Source: DASPXK01 sp035637315 (GTDB taxonomy: Bacteria; Chloroflexota; UBA6077; JACCZL01). Taken from it: a stretch of DNA of 7,221 bases. Location: positions 1 through 7,221 of the forward strand of contig DASPXK010000177.1 in assembly GCA_035637315.1 (NCBI GenBank), given 5' to 3'. This document shows positions 1 through 6,243 of the stretch, in pieces. The notes beneath the pieces were generated by a model, which saw only the letters and a program-made list of their open reading frames with translations, was not told the origin of the DNA and made no database searches. How positions within the stretch are numbered: the stretch's first letter is position 1; every line of letters starts with the position of its first letter. The translations under genes and the position numbers were made by a program.

Positions 1-632
1 TCGTAGTCGCGGCGAACGCGGCGAATATGGTCGGTGGGACGCGCGCTGGCCGAGGTGATCAGGGCGTAGTCGCGCTCGACGGCCCAGGCGATGGTCTCCG
101 GCGTGGATACCGCCACCCAAATCTCGGGATGCGGCTGCTGGAGCGGCCGGATCTGAAGGGCAGTCTCAGGGATCTGGAAGTAGCGCCCCTTGAAGGAGAA
201 GGTCTCCTGGGTCAGGGCGAGCCGCAGGATCTCCATGTTCTCCTCGAACATGGCGCGCGAGTCATCAACTGAAAGCCCGTAGCGCTCGAACTCGTAGCGC
301 TGGTAGCCGCGCCCAACCCCCACGCGCAGCCGCCCGCCAGTCAGCACGTCGGCCATCACCACGTCCTCGGCAAGCCGCAGCCCATGGTAGAAGGGCGGCA
401 CCAGGACGGCGGTGCCGAGCGTGATGCGGCTGGTCCGCTCGGAGAGCTTGATCGCCAACTGGAGCGGGTTTGGGATCACGCTGTAGCTCGAAAAGTGGTG
501 CTCGGCCAGCCAGACCGACTGGAAGCCGAGCGCCTCGGCCGCCACGATCTGCTCGATCCCGTCGTCCAGGATCCGAGCGGCTGGGCGGGACAGGTCCCCC
601 CGGGACATGAGCGCGAAGATGCCGTACTCCAT
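1..632 (-). CDS. LLM-class (luciferase-like) flavin-dependent oxidoreductase, C-terminus cut off by the window edge
   Basis: The minus strand encodes 210 residues from ATG at 632 to the left edge without a stop. The start is supported by a GAGGAGG ribosome binding site 6-7 bases upstream. The protein opens MEYGIFALMSRG and contains WLAEHHF (41-47), TLGTAVLVPPF (71-81), a RLRVGVGRGY stretch (101-110) and PHPEIWVAVSTPET (167-180). These are typical of bacterial luciferase-like monooxygenases, TIM-barrel enzymes that use reduced FMN or F420. Family members are usually about 330-380 residues, so roughly 40% is missing. The family oxidises very diverse substrates (alkanesulfonates, aldehydes, chelators, heterocycles), and neither substrate nor cofactor can be chosen here. 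The gene diverges from an ABC importer gene across 123 bases, which may mean shared regulation. Family assignment is firm; the exact role is unknown. Confidence 0.9.
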   Translation of the reverse strand, partial: MEYGIFALMSRGDLSRPAARILDDGIEQIVAAEALGFQSVWLAEHHFSSYSVIPNPLQLAIKLSERTSRITLGTAVLVPPFYHGLRLAEDVVMADVLTGGRLRVGVGRGYQRYEFERYGLSVDDSRAMFEENMEILRLALTQETFSFKGRYFQIPETALQIRPLQQPHPEIWVAVSTPETIAWAVERDYALITSASARPTDHIRRVRRDY

Positions 633-705
633 CACCACCCTCCTCGGTTCCTGACTCTCCTTCGTCCGCCAGGCACGCGCCCTCCCCAGTCTACACGACA
701 GGCGA

Positions 706-711
706 TACAAT
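706..711 (+). promoter_or_regulatory. Weak candidate -10 box for the importer operon
   Basis: TACAAT matches the TATAAT consensus at five of six positions and lies 44 bases before the lipoprotein start, inside the 123-base divergent gap (633-755). No recognisable -35 box sits 16-18 bases upstream, so this is only a candidate. No convincing promoter was found for the minus-strand oxidoreductase in the same gap. Confidence 0.25.
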
Positions 712-742
712 CCAGTCCCGTGCCGCGTAGTCTCCAGCACGT

Positions 743-750
743 GAGGAGGA
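743..750 (+). promoter_or_regulatory. Ribosome binding site fixing the start of the substrate-binding lipoprotein
   Basis: GAGGAGGA lies 5 bases before ATG 756. It decides the start. The reading frame stays open upstream to an ATG at 384, but that stretch lies over the opposite-strand oxidoreductase, has no such site, and would bury the signal peptide inside the protein. Confidence 0.8.
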
Positions 751-755
751 CGGCA

Positions 756-1952
756 ATGGTGCGAGCCATCTGGAATCGGCGTTCCCAAGCGCGCTTGTTG
801 CTCTTTGCCTGGGCGCTGAGCCTTGCCGCGGCCTGTGCGCCCCCGGCGGCACCCGCGCCCACCGCCGCCCCGCCGGTCCCGCCGCCAACCGTGGCGGCTG
901 CCGAGCCGACAAAACCCGTCCCCGCGCCAGCGGCCCCCGCGAAGGTGGCGGCCAAGCCGACCACAGCCTCCGAGCTGGCCGTCTACCAGGGCGCCGACCG
1001 CCAGCAGGTCCTCGAGGAAGGCGCCCGCAAGGAAAGCACCATGACGTGGTACACGTCCCTCGCCGGACCGATCGTGGACCGCCTGCTGGACGGTTACAAG
1101 CAGAGATACCCGTTCATGAACACGGAGGTGTTTCGCGGTGCCCAGAACGAGCTTTTGACCAAAGCGACGCAGGAGGCGCAGGCCGGCCAGCCCAGCTTCG
1201 ACGTGCTCGAGTCGCAGATCTCGGCAATTAAAGTCCTGGTCGAGGCAAAGCTGGTCACCCCGTACTACTCGCCCACGCTAGCGATGGTCCCGGACTCCTT
1301 CAAGACCACAGCCGGCCAGAACTTGGTCGAGAGCGCCACCGTCCGCATCTCGTACATATCCTTCGGTTACAACACCACCCTGGTCCCGGCGAGCGCGGTC
1401 CCCAAGGCGCTCGAAGACCTCCTCAGCCCGAGCCTGGCGGGGAAGCTCGCACTTACTGGAACAGATACCGGCAAGAGGTGGCTCGGCACAGTCCTTCAGA
1501 CGATGGGCGAAGAGAAGGGCAAGCGGTTTCTGACTCAGCTGGCCGAGCAGCAGAAGCCGTCGGTGCAGCAGGTCTCGGGCAAGGCGGTCCTCGACCTGAT
1601 CGCCAAAGGCGAATTCCCCGCCTCGCCGACGATCTTCCGAGATCACGTCGATCAGATGCTCGTAGATTCTCCAGATGCGCCGGTCAAGTGGGTCGCCCTC
1701 GAGCCCGCGACCGGTAATCCCGGCCAGGGCGCCTTCGCCGCCAAGGGGCCTCATCCCCACGCGGGTCTGCTGTACCTGGACTTCCTGTTCAGCGAGGACG
1801 GCCAGAAGATCTTTCACGACAATGGGTACACCACCGCCTCCGAGCCTGTGCCGTTCAAATTCTGGATTCCCGAGGCAGGCAAGATGGGCGAGCAGATCGA
1901 ACAGGACGTCAAGCTCTGGGACAACCTGTTCAAAGCCATCTTCCGCGTTTGA
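756..1952 (+). CDS. ABC transporter substrate-binding lipoprotein (Fe3+/small-solute type, SBP family)
   Basis: This 398-residue protein captures a solute outside the membrane and hands it to the permease encoded next. Residues 1-26 form a lipoprotein signal peptide: basic WNRRSQAR, hydrophobic LLLFAWALSLAAA, then Cys27 as the likely lipid-modified residue. The lipobox AAAC is slightly off consensus, with Ala at -3. An Ala/Pro-rich tether (about 28-70) leads to the binding domain. That domain shows TMTWYTSLAGPIVDRLLDGY (95-114), SYISFGYNTTLVP (199-211), the hinge-like DLLSPSLAGKLALT (221-234) and a C-terminal LDFLFSEDGQKIF (341-353). This pattern is seen in periplasmic Fe(III)-type (AfuA/FutA-like) binding proteins. 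The same fold also serves thiamine, phosphonate and organic anions, so iron is not proven. It is the first gene of an operon with the fused permease, 71 bases ahead. Confidence 0.88.
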   Translation: MVRAIWNRRSQARLLLFAWALSLAAACAPPAAPAPTAAPPVPPPTVAAAEPTKPVPAPAAPAKVAAKPTTASELAVYQGADRQQVLEEGARKESTMTWYTSLAGPIVDRLLDGYKQRYPFMNTEVFRGAQNELLTKATQEAQAGQPSFDVLESQISAIKVLVEAKLVTPYYSPTLAMVPDSFKTTAGQNLVESATVRISYISFGYNTTLVPASAVPKALEDLLSPSLAGKLALTGTDTGKRWLGTVLQTMGEEKGKRFLTQLAEQQKPSVQQVSGKAVLDLIAKGEFPASPTIFRDHVDQMLVDSPDAPVKWVALEPATGNPGQGAFAAKGPHPHAGLLYLDFLFSEDGQKIFHDNGYTTASEPVPFKFWIPEAGKMGEQIEQDVKLWDNLFKAIFRV

Positions 1953-1961
1953 TCTGAGGAG

Positions 1962-2014
1962 GCCCTCACCTTCGGTCCCTGGCCCCCGCGAACGGCGAGG
2001 GCTCGGGGCCAGGG
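1962..2014 (+). repeat. GC-rich REP-like folded element between binding-protein and permease genes
   Basis: The 71-base gap contains two interleaved inverted repeats. Arm A GCCCTC (1962-1967) is complementary to A' GAGGGC (1997-2002). Arm B CCCTGGCCCC (1977-1986) is complementary to B' GGGGCCAGGG (2005-2014), a perfect 10-base stem with an 18-base loop. Pairing B-B' gives a very stable hairpin. A and B pairings are interleaved, so they are either alternative or form a pseudoknot. No T-run follows, so it is not a classical terminator. By analogy with the REP hairpins between malE and malF of E. coli, it may protect the upstream mRNA and raise binding protein over permease; that role is inference. 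A second element with the same arm order lies at 6200-6242. Confidence 0.65.
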
Positions 2015-2023
2015 CAGCATCCG

Positions 2024-3787
2024 ATGCATCAGGCCGTCGTGGCGGATCATGCACTTACCGAAGCGCCAGGCGCTGAGCGGCTGGCGGCGGGCCGAAGCGC
2101 GTCCAGGCTCGGCGCCGAGCATGTAGTCTTCGGGATCGTCCTGGCGATCCTGGTGGTGCTGGTGGTCCCGCCGATTCTGATGCTCGTTCGGTCAAGCCTG
2201 GTCGTCGGGGAGCGGGTCGGGCGTGAAGGAGTGCTCTCCCTCGGCGCCTACGCCACGATCCTGTCCTCGCCGTCACTGCCGAGCCTGATCGGGGGCACCC
2301 TGACCTTCGCGATCGGCAGCACGCTGGCCGGGCTCGTGCTCGGCGGCAGTCTGGCATGGTGTACGGAACGGACGAACGCGCCCTTCAAGCAGCTCGTGTA
2401 CGCTGCGACCTTCGTCAGTTTCGCGGTCCCTGGCATCCTGCGGACGATCGGCTGGATCCTCATTCTCGGGCCACGGACGGGGGCCGTGAACCAGTTGTTT
2501 CGGGCCATCTTCCGGACCGACGCCGTGCTTCTCGACGTGTTCTCGATGCCGGCGATGATCCTGGTGGAGGGGATTGTCTGGATCCCGGTCGTCTTCCTGA
2601 TGATGTCGGCGAGCTTTCGCTCGATGGATCCCGCCCTGGAGGAGGCGGCCTTTGTGAGCGGAGCCGGCATCTGGCCGACGCTCCGCCGGATCACGGCCCA
2701 GCTGGCCCTGCCGGCCGTGCTGTCGGTGGTTGTGCTCACGTTTATCCGCTCCGTGCAAGCCTTCGAAGTCCCCCTGCTGCTCGGCGTGCCGGCCAAGATC
2801 TACGTGTTGACGACCGAGGTGTACCTCAATGTCCAGGGGCAGCCCGTGCCGGACTACTCGTACTCCAGTGCGTACGGCGTCCTGCTGCTGGCCTTTCTGA
2901 CGGTTTGTATCTACCTGTACTCGCGGGCAACTCGCCACGCTGCGCGCTACGCCACCATTACCGGCAAGGGATTTCGACCAAGGCTCACCGACCTCGGTCG
3001 AGGACGCTACCTGGCCGGCGCGTTCATCCTCGCCGCGGTCAGCTTGCAGTTCCTCCCGGTCGCCTACATCGTCTTCGCGTCATTCCTGCCATCCTTTGGC
3101 TCGAGGGGCTCTCTCTGGGAGCAGCTCACGCTGAACAATTACGCCATCGTCTTTCGGAACTCGGCCATCTTGCTGAGCGTCCAGAACAGCCTGGCCATCG
3201 GCGTCATCAGCGCCACCACGGTCGTCCTCATCACGGCTCTGGCCGCCTGGGTCATGGTCCGCACCCGAATCCGGTCTCGGGCTGTGCTCGATCAGGTCGC
3301 CTCCTTGCCGCTGGTCATTCCCGGCGTGGTACTGGGCGTGGCTATTCTGACGCTCTACCTGCGCTCTCCGCTGCCGATCTATGGCTCAATCTGGATCCTG
3401 GTGGTGGCCTACGCAACCAGCTACCTCCCATACGCCATCCGCTACGCGCATCCCGCCCTGCTCCAGATTCATCCCGAGCTGGAGGAGAGCGCACAGCTGG
3501 GTGGCGCGAACTGGGGGCACGTCTTCGGGCGGATCGTTATCCCGCTGCTCCTTCCAGCCATGTTCGCGGGCTGGATCTTTGTCTTCCTGATCAGCCTGCG
3601 CGAGCTGGCCGTTGCCGCCCTGATCTCCACACCCAAGTCTCCCGTCATCGCCACGATGATGTTAGAGCTGTGGCAGAACGGCAACGTCAATCAGGTCAGC
3701 GCGTTCGGTGCCCTCGTCGCGCTGCTCAGCATCGTGCTCGCAGTCGTTACGTACCGCTTCAGTCGCCGCTGGGGCCTGAGAGCCTGA
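2024..3787 (+). CDS. ABC transporter permease with two fused permease domains (FbpB/SfuB-like)
   Basis: This 587-residue inner-membrane protein forms the channel of the importer fed by the upstream lipoprotein. It contains two homologous permease halves, so it should act without a partner subunit. The first half has hydrophobic segments near 33-55, 92-113, 124-149, 177-195, 228-254 and 283-299. The second has them near 329-352, 386-411, 427-446, 453-472, 504-526 and 556-576, giving 12 in total. Each half carries the cytoplasmic EAA loop that docks the ATPase: EEAAFVSGAGIWPTLRRI (206-223) and EESAQLGGANWGHVFGRIVI (487-506). Two-domain permeases of this length are typical of ferric-iron type importers (FbpB, SfuB). 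The start ATG has only a weak AGGG site 9 bases upstream, at the 3' edge of the folded element. No ATP-binding subunit gene follows, so the ATPase must be encoded elsewhere or shared. Confidence 0.9.
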   Translation: MHQAVVADHALTEAPGAERLAAGRSASRLGAEHVVFGIVLAILVVLVVPPILMLVRSSLVVGERVGREGVLSLGAYATILSSPSLPSLIGGTLTFAIGSTLAGLVLGGSLAWCTERTNAPFKQLVYAATFVSFAVPGILRTIGWILILGPRTGAVNQLFRAIFRTDAVLLDVFSMPAMILVEGIVWIPVVFLMMSASFRSMDPALEEAAFVSGAGIWPTLRRITAQLALPAVLSVVVLTFIRSVQAFEVPLLLGVPAKIYVLTTEVYLNVQGQPVPDYSYSSAYGVLLLAFLTVCIYLYSRATRHAARYATITGKGFRPRLTDLGRGRYLAGAFILAAVSLQFLPVAYIVFASFLPSFGSRGSLWEQLTLNNYAIVFRNSAILLSVQNSLAIGVISATTVVLITALAAWVMVRTRIRSRAVLDQVASLPLVIPGVVLGVAILTLYLRSPLPIYGSIWILVVAYATSYLPYAIRYAHPALLQIHPELEESAQLGGANWGHVFGRIVIPLLLPAMFAGWIFVFLISLRELAVAALISTPKSPVIATMMLELWQNGNVNQVSAFGALVALLSIVLAVVTYRFSRRWGLRA

Positions 3788-3809
3788 ACCTGGTGGGCGC
3801 TCAGCGGCG
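3764..3809. terminator. Possible bidirectional stem between convergent genes
   Basis: CGCCGCT (3764-3770) is complementary to AGCGGCG (3803-3809). The stem spans both convergent stop codons, which are only 13 bases apart. The loop is 32 bases and no T-run is present on either strand, so this is a weak candidate. No better terminator is visible for either gene. Confidence 0.2.
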
Positions 3810-4196
3810 GGTCGGCATGAGCAGCTCGATGCGGACGTCGTCGGGCCCCTTGATGAAGGCCACCGTCAGGCCGGTCGGCGTGTCGATGGGCCCCTGCAGC
3901 AGCTCGGCGCCCAGTCCCAGGAGGCGCTCCACGTCGGCCTGGACGTCCTCAGAATCGAGGCCGAAGTGCTCGAGGCCGTGGTGTAGGCTAGCGTCTCCGG
4001 GCCCGTAATTGTCGTTCGGGCGCGGGCCCGAGATGTTCACAATCGTGCCCTCCACCGTGCGGCAACGCAGGAAGCGCTCGCCGGTCGGGCGGACATCGTC
4101 CCGGACGATCTCGAACCCAAAGGCCTCGACGTACCAGTCGGCGGTTCTCTTCGGGTCGGGCGCCTTGAGGTGGACGTGGTTGAACGTGTACGCCAT
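3801..4196 (-). CDS. VOC-superfamily (glyoxalase/dioxygenase-like) protein
   Basis: This 131-residue protein has the vicinal-oxygen-chelate fold, two beta-alpha-beta-beta-beta units. Motifs are NHVHLKAPDPKRTADWYVEA (6-25), with FGFEIV following, then LEHFGLDSEDV (75-85) and FIKGPDDVRIELL (114-126). Compared with E. coli glyoxalase I (His5, Glu56, His74, Glu122, 135 residues), it keeps His7, His77 and Glu124. The Glu56 position appears to be Asn54 in TIVNISGP. That makes ordinary glyoxalase I activity doubtful. It could be another metal-dependent VOC enzyme such as an epimerase or dioxygenase, or a binding protein. The start is set by AAAGGAGGGAG just before ATG 4196, and a good promoter lies 70-100 bases upstream. 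It converges on the permease gene (13-base gap) and diverges from the cupin gene. The family is firm; the substrate is unknown. Confidence 0.88.
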   Translation of the reverse strand: MAYTFNHVHLKAPDPKRTADWYVEAFGFEIVRDDVRPTGERFLRCRTVEGTIVNISGPRPNDNYGPGDASLHHGLEHFGLDSEDVQADVERLLGLGAELLQGPIDTPTGLTVAFIKGPDDVRIELLMPTRR

Positions 4197-4264
4197 CTGG
4201 CTCCCTCCTTTTTCTGGCTCGTGGCCGCCCGTTGGGGCGGGCCGCCGAGGCCGCGTCGAGGAGC

Positions 4265-4293
4265 AGCCTAGGCCACGCGGCCGCGAGTGTCAA
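4265..4293 (-). promoter_or_regulatory. SigA/sigma-70-type promoter of the VOC gene
   Basis: Read on the minus strand there is a perfect -35 box TTGACA (4293-4288), a 17-base spacer, and a -10 box TAGGCT (4270-4265) that fits the TAnnnT form common in G+C-rich bacteria. Transcription would start near 4258 and leave a leader of about 60 bases before the VOC start codon at 4196. The spacing and the perfect -35 make this the best promoter in the window. Confidence 0.6.
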
Positions 4294-4334
4294 GGCCCGG
4301 CCCTAGTTGCCGTCAGACTTCCCCGCGGCCGACG

Positions 4335-4402
4335 AAGATACTCAAAGCTCCTATGGTGAGTATCTTGAGTATCTTGAGTACCTTGAGTACCTTGACTACC
4401 TT
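4335..4402 (+). repeat. Five 9-base tandem repeats preceded by a complementary arm
   Basis: The units GAGTATCTT, GAGTATCTT, GAGTACCTT, GAGTACCTT and GACTACCTT run without gaps over 4358-4402. Just before them, AAGATACTCAA (4335-4345) is the exact complement of TTGAGTATCTT. It can pair for 10 bases with the first unit (4357-4366, 12-base loop) or for 11 bases with the junction of units one and two (4365-4375). The stretch is much more A+T-rich than its surroundings. It lies in the 324-base gap between the divergent VOC and cupin genes, upstream of both. The rest of the gap outside these repeats, the VOC promoter and the 4440-4469 repeats shows no gene. A regulator-binding array or an RNA hairpin is possible; the function is unknown. 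Confidence 0.8.
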
Positions 4403-4439
4403 CTTACGCCACCGGCGCGACGCCACCCCCCTGGTATTC

Positions 4440-4469
4440 ATGCGCTAGAATGCGCCGAGATGCGCTTAG
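4440..4469 (+). repeat. Three 10-base tandem repeats upstream of the cupin gene, possible operator
   Basis: ATGCGCTAGA, ATGCGCCGAG and ATGCGCTTAG follow each other without a gap, with the core ATGCGC repeating every 10 bases, close to one helical turn. They end 51 bases before the cupin start codon. TAGAAT (4446-4451), a five-of-six match to a -10 box, lies across the first two units, but no -35 box is evident 17 bases upstream. Repeats on one face of the helix that overlap a possible promoter suggest an operator; this is inference. Confidence 0.5.
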
Positions 4470-4520
4470 CGGCAACCTGGGGACTGGCGGACCATTAGCC
4501 GCGCTAGGGGAGGTCAGGCG

Positions 4521-4931
4521 ATGGAGCGGTGCGTCGTCCGGTTCGACGAGGGCGCCAGCGGCAAGCTGCCGATCCCGGGCGGGGCCGGCGAATTCCGCAT
4601 CCTAATCGACGGCGAGATCAGTGGCGCGCAGCACTTCTCGCTGCTGGTCAACGAGATCCAGCCGGGCTACGTCGGCGACTACCACCAGCACGAGGTCGAG
4701 CACGGCTGGTACATCCTCCAGGGCCGCGGCACGATCTGGATCGGCGAACAGGAGTACGAGATCGGGCCGGAGATGGCCGTGTTCGCCCCGGCCGGCGTCC
4801 CGCACAAGATGGCCAGCCACGGTCCGGAGCCGCTGCGCTACGTCGTCGTCTACGCCCCTCAGGGTCCGGAGCGAGAGCTGCGGGCCAGGGGCGAGCAGGC
4901 CTACGGTTCCAGCCGCGCGGGGGGCGGGTGA
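4521..4931 (+). CDS. Small single-domain cupin protein
   Basis: This 136-residue protein is mostly one conserved beta-barrel cupin (Cupin_2-like). Motif 1 is GDYHQHEVEHGWYILQGRG (52-70) and motif 2 is GPEMAVFAPAGVPHKM (82-97). Metal ligands would be His55, His57 and His95. The usual third motif-1 ligand is Glu; here the equivalent residue is His61, with Glu60 next to it, so the site may be His-rich or shifted. Single-domain cupins serve as dioxygenases, isomerases, decarboxylases or small-molecule sensors, and this one cannot be assigned. The start is well supported by GGGGAGG (4507-4513) 7 bases before ATG. Its TGA stop overlaps the GTG start of the acyl-CoA dehydrogenase gene (GTGA), so the two are probably translated together and act in one pathway. 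The last 15 residues look disordered. Confidence 0.87.
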   Translation: MERCVVRFDEGASGKLPIPGGAGEFRILIDGEISGAQHFSLLVNEIQPGYVGDYHQHEVEHGWYILQGRGTIWIGEQEYEIGPEMAVFAPAGVPHKMASHGPEPLRYVVVYAPQGPERELRARGEQAYGSSRAGGG

Positions 4932-6169
4932 CGGTCAGTTTCGAGCCGAGCGAGGGAACAACGTGAGCTGCAGGCGCTCGCGCGGCGCTACGCCCAGGAG
5001 GTCGTCCGCCCGGTCGCCTGGGAGCGAGAGAGGATCCGCGACTGGCGCGAACGGACGCCCTGGGACCTGATCGGCGAAGGCTCGCGGCGCGGCCTGCGGA
5101 CGCTGTCGCTGCCGCGCGAGTGGGCCGGCAAAGGCATCGGCATGCTGACGATCTGCCTGCTCGGCGAGGAGCTGGGGGCGGCCGATTGCGGCATCGCGAT
5201 CATCTTCGACCACTGCTGGCGGTTCGGCCGCTTGATCGGCGCCAGCGGGACCGAGCGGCAGAAGCGGAGATACATCCCGATGTTCCGCGACGACCCCGAT
5301 TTCTGGGTGGGGACCACTCAGACCGAAGCGGAGCGGGGCGGCACGGCCAATGTCCTCAAGACGAGCGACGAGCCGATGCAGACCACCGCTCGCCGCGCCG
5401 GCGACGCCTACGTCCTGAATGGCCGCAAGATCTTCATCTCGAACGGGGCGATGGCCAGGCTCTTCACCGTTCAGGCGGTGACCGACCCGACCGCCGCCTA
5501 CCCGGATGGGATCAGCACGTTCATCGTCACACGCGACATGCCCGGCCTCAGCCACGGCAAGGTCTACGCCAAGATCGGCTCGCGCAACCTGATCAACGCC
5601 GAGGTCATCTTCGAGGACTGCCGGGTGCCGGCCGAGAACGTGCTGGGCCAGAAAGGCCGTGCGACGCGGCTGCGGGAAGACTTCCTGGGCAGCACCCACC
5701 CGGAAATCGGGGCGATTATCCTCGGCATCGCCCGTGCCGCGTACGAGGAGACGCCGCGCTACGCTCGCCGGCGTGTCGCCAGCGGCAAACCGATCGTCGG
5801 GCACCAGGCCGTCGCGCTGGCGTGGCCGAGATGTACGCCCGCATCCAGGCCGCCCGCCAGCTCATCTGGCGAGCCGCCTGGGAGGCGGACCGGGGCGGCC
5901 CGGAGGGGGCCCGCCTCGGGTGGGTCGCCAAGGCGTTCGCCTCCGACGTCGCGCTGTGGGTCACTCAGAAGGCGGTCCTGACCTTCGGCGGCAGAGGGAT
6001 CATGGAGGACTATCCCGTCGAGAAGCTGGCCCGCGACGCCCTCGCCTATCACCACATGCACGGCACGAACGACGCGCTGCGCCTCAAGACTGCCGCCTCG
6101 CTGGCGGTGAGCGCCGATGCGACCGGCGATGGGGCTCTGGGGGACATCGGGTGCGCTACGCGGGGGTAG
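4928..6169 (+). pseudogene. Acyl-CoA dehydrogenase-family gene interrupted by two single-base frameshifts
   Basis: Homology to FAD-dependent acyl-CoA dehydrogenases runs through three frame segments. GTG 4928, overlapping the cupin stop, gives VTVSFEPSE and then meets TGA at 4964-4966. Removing one G of 4954-4956 restores SEEQRELQALARRYAQEVV, the family's usual N-terminus. The middle frame continues through WVGTTQTEAERGGTAN, LNGRKIFISNG and KIGSRNLINAEVIFEDCRVP to GHQAVAL near 5819. One base is then missing at about 5820-5821, after which AEMYARIQAARQLIW and GGRGIMEDYPVEKLARDA follow in the original frame to TAG at 6167-6169. With both corrected the product is 413 residues, near family size, with a short extra tail. 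His378 in HMHGTND stands where the catalytic Glu of the YEGT motif is usual; Glu259 could be an alternative base. It may be a pseudogene or an intact gene with sequencing indels. Substrate unknown. Confidence 0.85.
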
Positions 6170-6199
6170 GGTGAGAGCTCGTGTCTCGGTCGGTGACTA

Positions 6200-6242
6200 G
6201 CCCTCACCCCGGCCCTCTCCCAGAGGGCCCAGAGGGAGAGGG
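6200..6242 (+). repeat. GC-rich REP-like folded element before the last gene
   Basis: GCCCTC (6200-6205) is complementary to GAGGGC (6223-6228), and CCCTCTCCC (6213-6221) to GGGAGAGGG (6234-6242). This is the same A-B-A'-B' arm order as the element at 1962-2014. Arms A and A' are identical in the two copies; arms B and B' differ but remain complementary. A competing local hairpin pairs CCCTCT (6213-6218) with AGAGGG (6222-6227). CCCTCACC-type palindromes of this look recur between genes in several bacterial phyla (general knowledge). The right arm doubles as a purine-rich ribosome binding site for the gene that starts at 6244. The 74-base gap holds nothing else. Confidence 0.65.
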
Positions 6243-6243
6243 A

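Noticed and set aside
384..755. N-terminal extension of the lipoprotein frame back to ATG 384
   Set aside because: It overlaps the opposite-strand oxidoreductase, lacks a ribosome binding site and would place a clear lipoprotein signal peptide in mid-protein.
2356..4008. Plus-strand frame of 550 residues overlapping the permease and the VOC gene
   Set aside because: Out-of-frame shadow of the permease, hydrophilic and Arg/Pro-rich, continuing antisense into the VOC gene.
4220..4245. GGCCGCCC / GGGCGGGCC inverted repeat in the VOC leader
   Set aside because: The stem is imperfect (bulged G) and of a kind expected by chance in such G+C-rich sequence.
4358..4402. CRISPR-like array
   Set aside because: Units are only 9 bases with no spacers and no cas genes nearby.
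4392..4420. TTGACT (4392-4397) as a -35 box for the cupin gene
   Set aside because: The sequence 17 bases downstream (GCGCGA) does not resemble a -10 box; the match arises from the repeat unit itself.
4307..4498. Possible 63-residue small protein with Glu-Tyr-Leu repeats
   Set aside because: It starts at TTG without a ribosome binding site, and the repeat is explained by the 9-base DNA array; unit changes are partly synonymous, so it is not fully excluded.
4935..5804. Minus-strand frame of 289 residues opposite the acyl-CoA dehydrogenase
   Set aside because: Low-complexity antisense translation with no family motif; the plus strand shows clear acyl-CoA dehydrogenase homology.
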